This document shows, in pieces, positions 1 to 5,690 of a stretch of DNA of 35,664 bases. The notes beneath the pieces were generated by a model, which had not been told where the DNA came from, did not search any database, and was given only the letters and a program-made list of their open reading frames with translations. Numbering within the stretch: position 1 is the first letter of the stretch; each line of letters opens with the position of its first letter. Where the stretch lies: the NCBI GenBank assembly GCA_036517115.1, contig DATDYB010000006.1, positions 1 through 35,664 on the forward strand, given 5' to 3'. The position numbers were made by a program, and so were the translations under genes. The stretch is from DATDYB01 sp036517115. Lineage in GTDB: Bacteria > Patescibacteriota > Minisyncoccia > Phycocordibacterales > PALSA-1337.

Positions 1-88
1 TTGCGATGAATCGCAGACTCTTTTTTACTTTCAAATATTTTTCGATCCGCTGTCGCTCATACAAATTCAAATGCACAAATTCCTTCAT
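1..88 (-). CDS. IS30-type transposase, N-terminal fragment (continues off the window)
   Basis: The minus strand from 88 encodes the first 29 residues of the same transposase as at 12242-13255, starting MKEFVHLNLYERQ. Only the beginning of the N-terminal helix-turn-helix region is visible. Whether the rest is intact cannot be seen. Confidence 0.85.
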   Translation of the reverse strand, partial: MKEFVHLNLYERQRIEKYLKVKKSLRFIA

Positions 89-130
89 AAATTCATTTTA
101 CAGGTGTTCGGATTCAAAGGTATATCTCCA
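1..130 (-). mobile_element. Right end of a second IS30-type element, cut by the window edge
   Basis: Bases 1-130 are identical to 13168-13297, which is the right end of the complete IS30-type element further on. The shared stretch contains the start of the transposase gene and the terminal inverted repeat CAGGTGTTCGGATTC at 101-115. Identity stops after 130, which places the element boundary or a shared target motif there. The rest of the copy lies left of the window. Confidence 0.9.
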
Positions 131-165
131 GTTCGTAAACAATAAACTAACAGGAAAGGACAACT

Positions 166-789
166 ATGAAATATGGAGGCATGGATTGGGATACAATGGA
201 AGAAATCATAGACAAACTCGGTGGTATCGACGGAGCAAGACTTTTTCTCTCGGATGAACTCGTGTTATCGAAGGCAAGGAAATCATGGCTTGAAAAAGAT
301 GGTGTTATCCACCTCACCCTTCGAAGCTGTGACATAACGGCAGAGCAATGGCCCGCGCATCTCGAGAAAAAAGGCTACTCAGTGGACGAAAGTGCCAAGA
401 CTCTTATTAATTCTACACATCATCTTTTTGATTCTACTCCGGCATTTAAACCGACAAACAATGTAATCTACAAGATTCAGATCCTTAAGGGAGAGTTGTT
501 CGAAAAAGGAGAGCGTCATGAGATGAGTATTGATTGTCAGGGCACTCAGATACGTGAGTTGGACAAACCAACTGCCGAACTAGCCTTACTTATCCGCGAC
601 AAGATCACTGATGCCGATATGAACGCTATGGGGCTGAAAAGAATCGTGGTTATGCACCATTTACTTGGTAAAGCGTACTCTACGCTTCTCTGTGTGGAAT
701 CCGAAAAAGTTTCCACGGTCAAAAATTCCCATGAAGACTACGATCTACAAGATGGGTTCGTGTACGTTGAGTCAATACTGGAGACCTAG
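166..789 (+). CDS. Conserved-looking orphan protein, 207 aa
   Basis: No function is recognised. The start is fixed by a Shine-Dalgarno stretch AGGAAAGGA about 6 nt upstream of ATG 166. The protein is soluble, with no signal peptide or membrane segment. The N-terminal part (residues 9-40, around GGIDGARLFLSDELVLS) resembles a short alpha-helical motif that I associate with many small Parcubacterial orphan proteins; that resemblance is from memory. It is the first of three co-directional genes (166-1905) and lies 36 nt after an IS30 end, so its promoter may lie partly within that end. Confidence 0.8.
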   Translation: MKYGGMDWDTMEEIIDKLGGIDGARLFLSDELVLSKARKSWLEKDGVIHLTLRSCDITAEQWPAHLEKKGYSVDESAKTLINSTHHLFDSTPAFKPTNNVIYKIQILKGELFEKGERHEMSIDCQGTQIRELDKPTAELALLIRDKITDADMNAMGLKRIVVMHHLLGKAYSTLLCVESEKVSTVKNSHEDYDLQDGFVYVESILET

Positions 790-828
790 CTTTTGCTCCA
801 AAGCTAACAAGTATAGAAACATCACAAC

Positions 829-855
829 TCGAGGATTCTCACACAGAATCCTCGA
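829..855 (+). promoter_or_regulatory. Perfect 11-bp hairpin between genes
   Basis: Arms 829-839 (TCGAGGATTCT) and 845-855 (AGAATCCTCGA) pair perfectly around the loop CACAC. Only CTTTATC follows, so it is a weak terminator at best. It sits 82 nt upstream of the next start codon and could be an mRNA processing or attenuation hairpin. Confidence 0.6.
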
Positions 856-936
856 CTTTATCAGGATAACGACACAATGTCGCTATTCCGTAGAGTTCAG
901 TTCGTTGAAAACAAAAAACCAGAGGAAAATGAAAAC

Positions 937-1509
937 ATGAAAACTGCCGATACTGCGGTTGAGATCCCAAACTTCGGAAGCACCGAGGTACAGAAATGGT
1001 CACGAGGTTGCACCGATACGCGAATCGTCTTTGCCTACTTTAAGTATCTGCGCGAACGCATGCGGTGGCTCGAAACGGAAGGCGAAAAGATGCTTGAAAG
1101 CAAGGACCCTTGGACGAAGGAGGATTTCGATTCTGTAGTCAATACAATCTGGCATCTGATGAATGATATCCCAGAACTTGAGCCTTTCGACATCATTCTC
1201 CGTCTAGTTCTTAAAAAGGGCATTGCTTCCCTTACGGCCCTCGCAAAAGCTAAGCAAATCGGTTCAGAGGAAGCGGACCTGTATCTTCGAGGAATCACTT
1301 ATTTTCTCGAAACCGGCGGTCCATGCGAGATGGGAGGGAAAGGCGAGGAGGGGAGCAAAGATAGCGCCGGAATGATTGACTCACTTGTGCCTGTTGCACA
1401 ATTCTTCAAGGATGAAAACATGCTTGGGAGAATTGCCCGGTGCCGTATCTGCGGTTGGGTAAAGGCCCTTCCACTCGAACTGTACGTGAAGCACTTCAAA
1501 AATTGGTAG
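937..1509 (+). CDS. Orphan protein, 190 aa
   Basis: No family is recognised. ATG 937 is preferred over the in-frame ATG at 877 because AGAGGA lies about 10 nt before it and the hairpin at 829-855 ends well upstream. The product is soluble and mostly helical, with an acidic, Trp-containing N-terminal half and a short C-terminal motif RCRICGW (a lone CxxC). The stop is 9 nt before the receiver-domain gene, so the two are probably co-transcribed and may function together. Confidence 0.75.
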   Translation: MKTADTAVEIPNFGSTEVQKWSRGCTDTRIVFAYFKYLRERMRWLETEGEKMLESKDPWTKEDFDSVVNTIWHLMNDIPELEPFDIILRLVLKKGIASLTALAKAKQIGSEEADLYLRGITYFLETGGPCEMGGKGEEGSKDSAGMIDSLVPVAQFFKDENMLGRIARCRICGWVKALPLELYVKHFKNW

Positions 1510-1518
1510 AAAAAGCAT

Positions 1519-1905
1519 ATGAAAAAAGTTCTTATTGTGGAAGATTCCTACGCCTATTATTCTCGATACATAAGCGATCTGGAAGACCTTGAGGGCACGG
1601 TGCGAATGCTTCTTGCAAGAGGTTTGACTGATGCTTGGCGCCTGTTTAGTGAAAATACCGATGTGGACGCGATCGTGATGGATGCCTGCGTCCATAGCCA
1701 AGAACCGGACACTATGCCACTTGTAAAGAGAATCAGGGAGGCTGGATATAGTGGACACATCATTGCGAATTCAAACAGCTCTCGAAATAACAAAGTCTTG
1801 TTGGAAGTCGGCTGTAACATCGAATTTCGAGGCGATAAAATCGAGATGGTGGACCAGCTTCTGAAGCTGATTGACGTAGTTAAGCCTACTAGAGGCAGAC
1901 CATAA
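1519..1905 (+). CDS. Stand-alone response-regulator receiver domain, 128 aa
   Basis: A CheY-like receiver without an output domain. The first strand reads KKVLIVEDS, giving the acidic pocket (Glu8-Asp9). The phospho-acceptor aspartate is in IVMDACV near residue 54. The usual Ser/Thr strand end corresponds to ANSNSS near residues 92-97. The conserved lysine is less clear but may be in GDKIE. It closes a three-gene + strand run and is followed by a strong terminator. No histidine kinase is in the window, so its phosphodonor and partner are unknown; the two orphan proteins upstream are candidates. Confidence 0.85.
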   Translation: MKKVLIVEDSYAYYSRYISDLEDLEGTVRMLLARGLTDAWRLFSENTDVDAIVMDACVHSQEPDTMPLVKRIREAGYSGHIIANSNSSRNNKVLLEVGCNIEFRGDKIEMVDQLLKLIDVVKPTRGRP

Positions 1906-1915
1906 GGTTTCGGTA

Positions 1916-1949
1916 CCGCGCAAAACTAAAAATTTTGCGCGGTTTTTTT
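1916..1949 (+). terminator. Intrinsic terminator after the receiver gene
   Basis: Stem CCGCGCAAAA (1916-1925) pairs with TTTTGCGCGG (1933-1942), followed by seven T. It ends the 166-1905 run and stops the + transcript before it enters the opposing tRNA gene. Confidence 0.92.
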
Positions 1950-1950
1950 G

Positions 1951-2021
1951 TGCGGGATGGGAGAATCGAACTCCCGACCGCGCTTTGGAAAAGCGCAGTT
2001 ATACCATTTAACTAATCCCGC
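1951..2021 (-). tRNA. tRNA-Gly (anticodon UCC)
   Basis: Read on the minus strand, the acceptor GCGGGAT pairs with ATCCCGC and discriminator A is at 1951. The T-arm contains GTTCGATTC. The anticodon loop TTTCCAA is closed by a TGCGCT/AGCGCG stem, giving anticodon UCC. CCA is not encoded. Unlike the three other tRNAs here, no T-arm array follows it; its 3' side runs straight into the opposing terminator. Confidence 0.93.
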
Positions 2022-2028
2022 AATTTCT

Positions 2029-2691
2029 TTATTTCAAGACTTCCTCTATCCAACCCATTATCTTCCTCGAAAGAAACACTCCGAACTCTTTTTTACCGTT
2101 ACTCTTCACCGTAAGATGTGCCGTCCCGTAGGGTAATTTTCCCGAAACTATCTTTTTATTCACTCGCCTATCAGTATAACATTCATAAAATGAAGACTCG
2201 GAAATACCTGTTTCTTTGGACCAAAACTTTCTACACTCATTCGGGCTACAATCAGGATAAATATGAATTCTGATTCTGAAATTTTCATTCTTAAGCCTGC
2301 AAACTTCTCTAAACCACCGGATCGCTAATCGAATTATCTTCGGATCGGAATTAATAATACGTATCTGATTGTTATTCTTTGAGCCTTCCCCTAAATACAA
2401 ACCTATCCCTAGCATAAAGAGATCCCTCTCTGACAATTGACCGATTTCGGCTTTTGCTTGTTTCTTAGCTTCAGAAACAGATTCTAAGCGGATCTTCGAT
2501 TTTGCCAAACCTGAGGCTATCCTCGCTTTCTTCATCTTAGCAAGCATCATTTCATTAGGCTTGTAGGGTAAGCTAGCAAGCCAGTAACTTAAGGTACTTT
2601 TTGAAATTCTCACCTGCTCAACAATAAAAGAATATGAATATCCTTCTTTACGGAGAGAAAGCGCTTTATTTTTAAGGCTTGTTTTGATCAT
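2029..2691 (-). CDS. HTH protein with a LAGLIDADG-like motif, 220 aa
   Basis: The N-terminal 35 residues look like a helix-turn-helix (ALSLRKEGYSYSFIVEQV followed by SKSTLSYWL). Around residues 99-112 the sequence FMLGIGLYLGEGSK resembles one LAGLIDADG helix of homing endonucleases, and IRIINSDPKII follows as in that fold. ATG 2691 was chosen because the HTH begins right after it; upstream in-frame ATGs would add an unlikely tail. A single motif would imply a homodimer. It could equally be a DNA-binding regulator that kept the fold. It lies beside a tRNA gene. Confidence 0.75.
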   Translation of the reverse strand: MIKTSLKNKALSLRKEGYSYSFIVEQVRISKSTLSYWLASLPYKPNEMMLAKMKKARIASGLAKSKIRLESVSEAKKQAKAEIGQLSERDLFMLGIGLYLGEGSKNNNQIRIINSDPKIIRLAIRWFREVCRLKNENFRIRIHIYPDCSPNECRKFWSKETGISESSFYECYTDRRVNKKIVSGKLPYGTAHLTVKSNGKKEFGVFLSRKIMGWIEEVLK

Positions 2692-2781
2692 GATTACTGT
2701 ACCACCGTATGTAATCATACCAAGTATACAACTACCGTTCAAAGAACTGCCGTGGATAACTTTGCACATACTACCAAAATT

Positions 2782-2813
2782 AAAAACTCTCGGCAATTAC
2801 GCAGAGAGTTTTT
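2782..2813 (-). terminator. Intrinsic terminator for the tiny Cys-rich gene
   Basis: AAAAACTCTC (2782-2791) pairs with GAGAGTTTTT (2804-2813), giving a T-run on the minus strand. It lies 17 nt downstream of the stop codon of the 20-residue ORF at 2830-2892 and could also work in the other direction. Confidence 0.75.
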
Positions 2814-2829
2814 AATTTTAGACTGTTGT

Positions 2830-2892
2830 CTATTCCTCAGTTTTGCATTCGCACGGAGTCTTTCCGCACGCTGCACATGTTTTTGGATCCAT
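2830..2892 (-). CDS. Possible 20-aa cysteine-rich peptide
   Basis: A short minus-strand ORF encodes MDPKTCAACGKTPCECKTEE. It has four cysteines arranged CxxC and CxC, as in tiny zinc-binding knuckles. No strong Shine-Dalgarno is visible, but a good terminator follows directly, which supports a real monocistronic gene. Chance occurrence is possible at this length; the cysteine spacing and the terminator are the reasons to keep it. Confidence 0.5.
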   Translation of the reverse strand: MDPKTCAACGKTPCECKTEE

Positions 2893-3034
2893 AATTTTTG
2901 TCTGCCCCGTGGCTAAAAAATTACTGATAATGAGAACCGTAGGGTTCACGTTAACTTTGATTACCGAGGAAGTTAATCAACATTAACTCCTAAATTATAT
3001 ACTTCACACTATGAATAGCAACAAAAGTTATAAA
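2893..3034. other. Intergenic stretch with inverted repeats
   Basis: No ORF is convincing here. The stretch contains an imperfect inverted repeat built from TTAACTT/AAGTTAA (about 2950-2980) and A+T-rich sequence. Promoters for the two minus-strand genes at 2029-2691 and 2830-2892 should lie in this neighbourhood, but no clear -35/-10 pair stands out. Confidence 0.4.
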
Positions 3035-3084
3035 CACCAACATACACTAATCTGCGCGACCGCGCAGATTAGTGTATGTTGGTG
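3035..3084. terminator. Perfect 24-bp palindrome, probably terminator of the RNHCP gene
   Basis: Arms 3035-3058 and 3061-3084 are perfectly complementary with only AC between them. On the minus strand the hairpin begins 10 nt after the stop of the RNHCP gene and is followed by TTTATAACTTTTG, as for an intrinsic terminator. Such a long perfect arm is more than termination needs. Confidence 0.65.
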
Positions 3085-3094
3085 AAAGAAAAAG

Positions 3095-3394
3095 TCATAT
3101 CGTTTTTCCCAAGCTGAGTACCGCATCAAAATTATCTTCCTTCAGTAATCTATTTTTTCGTTCAAAGCCGCAAATACCACAACGATGCTGTAGCACGTAC
3201 TCCCCTTCTTTTTTGGAAACTGAGAACGGTTCCATGAGTCCTCCACACTCCCCTTTTCGATCTCCAGGATTCACATCAACATGCTTGCTCCAGAGACATT
3301 TTGGACAGTGATTGGTATATCCATTGCCGGAAACCTGTGTTCCGCATTTCTCACACACAAAATCTTCAATTGTTCGAGTGAATTTTTTGGTCAT
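3095..3394 (-). CDS. RNHCP-domain zinc-binding protein, 99 aa
   Basis: Matches the RNHCP domain family as I remember it: FVCEKCGTQVSGNGYTNHCP, then CLWSKHVDVNPGDR, CGGLMEP and a second CGICGF pair. Cys pairs near residues 14-17 and 73-76, plus HCPKC, suggest zinc binding; the biochemical role of the family is not established. ATG 3394 follows TATATT by 7 nt (3402-3407 on the minus strand) with no Shine-Dalgarno, so the mRNA may be leaderless. Confidence 0.88.
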   Translation of the reverse strand: MTKKFTRTIEDFVCEKCGTQVSGNGYTNHCPKCLWSKHVDVNPGDRKGECGGLMEPFSVSKKEGEYVLQHRCGICGFERKNRLLKEDNFDAVLSLGKTI

Positions 3395-3434
3395 ATTCAA
3401 CAATATACTAAATTAGATAAAACTCTCCAGTACA

Positions 3435-3463
3435 TTGGTGTTTTTAGGGCCTCGTGTTAAGAT
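3435..3463 (+). promoter_or_regulatory. Promoter of tRNA-Pro
   Basis: TTGGTG (3435-3440) and TAAGAT (3458-3463) are separated by 17 nt. Transcription would start near 3470, about 10 nt before the mature tRNA. Confidence 0.6.
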
Positions 3464-3480
3464 TTGAAAGTTGAAAATAC

Positions 3481-3551
3481 GGGGCGTGGTGTAACGGCTA
3501 ACATTCATGACTTGGGATCATGCGACTCCGGGTTCGAATCCCGGCGCCCCG
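3481..3551 (+). tRNA. tRNA-Pro (anticodon UGG)
   Basis: Acceptor GGGGCGT pairs with GCGCCCC (last pair T-G). The anticodon loop CTTGGGA is closed by CATGA/TCATG, giving UGG. The T-arm is CCGGGTTCGAATCCCGG. CCA is not encoded. The 3' end continues straight into an inverted copy of itself (see the array entry). Confidence 0.93.
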
Positions 3552-3702
3552 ACAAGCAGCACCCGAAAGGGTGCTTTTGCTTGTCGGGGCGAGAAATGTG
3601 TTTGAACACATTTCGTCCGGGATTCGAAAGGTCTTTCTATGTTTTCGAGAATTTCTTAATTCGAGAAAACCAGAAAGCCACGCGGCGTAGTCGAGAATCC
3701 CT
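3552..3702 (+). repeat. tRNA-Pro 3' array: inverted tRNA end, hairpins and T-arm module
   Basis: Immediately after the tRNA, GCACCC-GAAA-GGGTGC is nested in a longer stem that pairs the acceptor 3' strand (CGCCCCGACAAGCA) with its inverted copy ending at 3591. A 25-nt block, 3592-3616, is a 9-bp stem (GAAATGTGT/ACACATTTC) with loop TTGA, flanked by A and GT. An inverted T-arm CCGGGATTCGAA follows at 3617-3628. A long central hairpin spans about 3632-3676. A last module at about 3679-3701 reads CACGCGGCGTAG then TCGAGAATCCC, ending with the tRNA-Pro T-arm sequence. The inner GCACCC hairpin with TTTT could serve as the tRNA terminator. Confidence 0.85.
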
Positions 3703-3751
3703 TTCAGCTCTCCCTAAAAGACATTTATAAAAAGAGTGTCCTTTATTGTAT

Positions 3752-4156
3752 TTACAGCGTCACATCTTCCAATATCTCCACCCTTCCCGCCCGTCTATGT
3801 TCATCCCAAATCACTGTAATGACGTCAAATTGCCAATCTGGATCTTCCTTTTCTCTCATCTCATCAAGTAAGTAGGTCTGAATAATCCTCGAAAGTCTCT
3901 TTAGCTTCCATGGATGCATATTATCTTCCGCTCGATAACCATTAGTTACATGTGAAACTTGAGTATCTATGTTTCCAGAGACTGTTTTAACTTCAAAGAA
4001 GTGGATTTTCTTATCCCTCTTCCCCACTATATCTAATTCTCCCCATTTTCGAAGATAATTACGGCAAACTATCGAAAACCCACGTTTCATAAGAAACCTG
4101 CACGCTATTTCTTCTCCAATATCCCCTATCCTACGCTTTTCGGTTACTTGTTTCAT
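3752..4156 (-). CDS. YraN/UPF0102-family nuclease-like protein, 134 aa
   Basis: Residues 10-60 carry the family pattern: GDIGEEIACRFLMKRGFSIV, then N-YLRKWGELDIVG and FFEVKTVSG. The GELD...EVK arrangement is the PD-(D/E)XK catalytic core, so a structure-directed nuclease role is plausible, though the physiological role of the family is uncertain. Length is close to the usual 115-130. It overlaps the end of the upstream methyltransferase gene by 26 nt, so the two are translated from one mRNA. A parS-like palindrome (4149-4164) overlaps its start codon. Confidence 0.88.
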   Translation of the reverse strand: MKQVTEKRRIGDIGEEIACRFLMKRGFSIVCRNYLRKWGELDIVGKRDKKIHFFEVKTVSGNIDTQVSHVTNGYRAEDNMHPWKLKRLSRIIQTYLLDEMREKEDPDWQFDVITVIWDEHRRAGRVEILEDVTL

Positions 4157-4769
4157 GCGAAACCTTTTTTAAAGCTATCTCAAACCACACAGTTTTCCCT
4201 TTCTTGATAAGTGTTTCATATGAAACACTGAAGTCTCTAGCCAGCTCTTTGATATCATCGGCAGAATAGTAATAGAAATATCGCGGAGCTACCTCATCAT
4301 CTATCATCTTTTCTTCATAATTATTCGTATGCTTAACTGAAACATACAGCACTCCCCCCTCCACTAGCCATTGGCGGCATTTTTCTATCATTACACCAAG
4401 TGATTCTTTAGGAAGGTGCAGGAATGACGCAAAAGCGAAGATCACGCCGAATGAGTTAGGGGAAAAATCAACTTTTTCCATATCCTCACATCTAAAATCT
4501 GCGTTCGGAAGGCTTTTCTTGGCAATATCCAGAAGACCAGACGAAGCGTCAACCCCTATGTACTGATCTGTTTTAGTTAGTATATATTCAGCATCTCGCC
4601 CATTTCCACAACCTAATTCTAAGACAGCATTGTTTTTTGATGCATTAAGGTCAAAAGCTCTATCAATATCAGCTTTTCTTGCCCCAATACCCTTAAATTT
4701 CTCCGCAAAGAATTGAGGATCTTTATCGTAAGCCTCTATTGTTAGCCTTATTTTCTCGTCTTGTTTCAT
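4131..4769 (-). CDS. Class I SAM-dependent methyltransferase, 212 aa
   Basis: Motif I is VLELGCGNGRDAEYI near residues 49-63, with the acidic residue of the next strand in YIGVDAS. Motif IV-like FAFASFLHLP follows near residue 110. These are typical of small-molecule methyltransferases such as the UbiE/thiopurine group; the substrate is not predictable. It overlaps the YraN-like gene downstream. A parS-like palindrome lies inside the gene at 4212-4227 and another just upstream of the start at 4788-4803. Confidence 0.88.
   Translation of the reverse strand: MKQDEKIRLTIEAYDKDPQFFAEKFKGIGARKADIDRAFDLNASKNNAVLELGCGNGRDAEYILTKTDQYIGVDASSGLLDIAKKSLPNADFRCEDMEKVDFSPNSFGVIFAFASFLHLPKESLGVMIEKCRQWLVEGGVLYVSVKHTNNYEEKMIDDEVAPRYFYYYSADDIKELARDFSVSYETLIKKGKTVWFEIALKKVSHETSNRKA
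4149..4164. promoter_or_regulatory. parS-like palindrome 1 (13/16)
   Basis: TGTTTCATGCGAAACC differs from the bacterial parS consensus TGTTTCACGTGAAACA at three positions. It overlaps the start codon of the YraN-like gene, so coding constraint partly explains it. Confidence 0.35.
4210..4229. promoter_or_regulatory. parS-like palindrome 2 (14/16), inside the methyltransferase gene
   Basis: The 20-bp perfect palindrome contains TGTTTCATATGAAACA at 4212-4227, which differs from the parS consensus only at the two central bases. Confidence 0.45.
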
Positions 4770-4787
4770 GAATAACGTTTTTAATAG

Positions 4788-4803
4788 TGTTTCACGTGAA
4801 ATC
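4788..4803. promoter_or_regulatory. parS-like site 3 (14/16), upstream of the methyltransferase
   Basis: TGTTTCACGTGAAATC keeps the exact core TGTTTCACGTGAAA of the ParB-binding parS site; only the last two positions differ. It lies 18 nt upstream of the methyltransferase start and 67 nt from a perfect DnaA box. Confidence 0.55.
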
Positions 4804-4869
4804 TTCTAGGACACGTCTTTTACGTGTTTGAGCCATATTATCTGTCCTTTATGAACACTGTCCCCATAG

Positions 4870-4878
4870 TTATCCACA
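4870..4878 (+). promoter_or_regulatory. DnaA box TTATCCACA
   Basis: A perfect match to the high-affinity DnaA box. Another perfect copy is on the minus strand at 7676-7684, and 8/9 matches are at 2751-2759 and 7472-7480. No dnaA or dnaN gene is in the window, so an origin is not claimed. Confidence 0.4.
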
Positions 4879-4968
4879 GTTTTAAGGATTTCTTACCGGA
4901 ATCGGTGATAAAAGACATTGGAATCCAGAGGTTTCTCGGCATAGCTCGGGCGAGGCGGGGATAAAGTA

Positions 4969-5199
4969 GGGGAATCGAAGCCTACGGCTTTAACACCAAG
5001 GATACCGGGAAATCTCGGCTACGCCGCGTGATTGGCGGTTCTAAATCGCTACCGGGAAATCGAAACTTACAGTTTCAGTATCCCAATTGGCATTTTTATC
5101 GCAAAAGCCTCAAAAATGCTCAATCGGGCTTCGATTCCCGGACGAAAGCGCTCCCTAGCGCTTTCTTACCCGCACAATAAAACTCACTTTGTTCGTCTG
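4969..5199 (-). repeat. tRNA-Gly(GCC) 3' array: inverted tRNA end, hairpins, three T-arm modules
   Basis: Read on the minus strand from the tRNA end: the acceptor sequence is repeated inverted at 5167-5176. A 25-nt block at 5142-5166 follows (9-bp stem GAAAGCGCT/AGCGCTTTC, loop AGGG, flanks A and GT), then inverted T-arm CCGGGAATCGAAG (5129-5141). A central hairpin spans about 5081-5128. Three GTA-loop modules follow: A (5052-5080), whose hairpin runs into TTTCGATTTCCCGG; B (about 5004-5031), CACGCGGCGTAG then CCGAGATTTCCCGG; and C (about 4969-4993), GCCGTAGGC then TTCGATTCCCC. Each ends in the tRNA-Gly T-arm sequence. Confidence 0.85.
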
Positions 5200-5270
5200 T
5201 GCGGGTACCGGGAATCGAACCCGAATCTCGTCCTTGGCAAGGACGTGTTCTACCACTAAACCATACCCGC
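5200..5270 (-). tRNA. tRNA-Gly (anticodon GCC)
   Basis: On the minus strand, acceptor GCGGGTA pairs with TACCCGC, with discriminator A at 5200. The anticodon loop TTGCCAA lies between CGTCC and GGACG, giving GCC. The T-arm is CGGGTTCGATTCCCG. CCA is not encoded, consistent with the cca gene 420 nt away. Its 3' flank is the array described above. Confidence 0.94.
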
Positions 5271-5340
5271 ATATTAAAACTTTGAATATTCTATCAATGA
5301 ATCTGAATTGCACCAAGGGGAGGGTAACCGAGGGGACCAC

Positions 5341-5558
5341 AGGGAACTCTTTGCTACGCCAAGAGTTCAATGAAGGGACTCTCGCCTACGGCGCGTGACA
5401 ACGGAGGGACTCGAAGCCTACGGCTTCAGTACAGGCTTCATATCGTACTCGCTTCGCTGCGTGCGATATATTCAGCCTTTTCGAGTCCCTCACGTAAATG
5501 CTTAAAAGCATTTACTCGGGTGCACAAGTGTAAGGGTCCCAAAAGGCCCTTACACTTG
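5341..5558 (-). repeat. tRNA-Arg 3' array: inverted tRNA end, hairpins, three T-arm modules
   Basis: Read on the minus strand: a 19-bp stem pairs the tRNA acceptor 3' end and trailer (GGGTGCACAAGTGTAAGGG) with an inverted copy ending at 5517. The 25-nt block is at 5492-5516 (9-bp stem GTAAATGCT/AGCATTTAC, loop TTTA, flanks A and GT). An inverted T-arm GAGGGACTCGAA follows at 5480-5491. A central hairpin covers about 5432-5478. Modules A (5403-5431), B (5372-5400) and C (5341-5373) have a GTA loop and end in the T-arm sequence TTCGAGTCCCTCC or degenerate forms. Order and spacing parallel the tRNA-Gly array. Confidence 0.85.
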
Positions 5559-5630
5559 TGCACCCGGAGGGACTCGAACCCCCAACAACGGTTCCGAAGA
5601 CCGGTATGATATCCATTTCACCACGGGTGC
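5559..5630 (-). tRNA. tRNA-Arg (anticodon UCG)
   Basis: Minus strand: acceptor GCACCCG pairs with CGGGTGC, discriminator A at 5559. The T-arm is GGGGGTTCGAGTCCCTC. The anticodon loop CTTCGGA gives UCG; the outermost anticodon-stem pair (27-43) appears mismatched. The D-loop TGGAT fits a tRNA-Arg (A20). CCA is not encoded. Confidence 0.88.
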
Positions 5631-5654
5631 GTTAGTTTTTTATCATACTCTAAG

Positions 5655-5683
5655 TTCGCAAAAACTCAAAAGTGTACTAGAAT
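5655..5683 (+). promoter_or_regulatory. Promoter of cca
   Basis: TTCGCA (5655-5660) and TAGAAT (5678-5683) are 17 nt apart. The -10 box ends 7 nt before ATG 5691, so the transcript would begin at or next to the start codon. Confidence 0.5.
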
Positions 5684-5690
5684 TATGCAC

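Noticed and set aside
3552..5558. CRISPR array
   Set aside because: The repeats are hairpin modules of unequal length and spacing tied to tRNA sequence; there are no uniform repeats with unique spacers and no cas genes.
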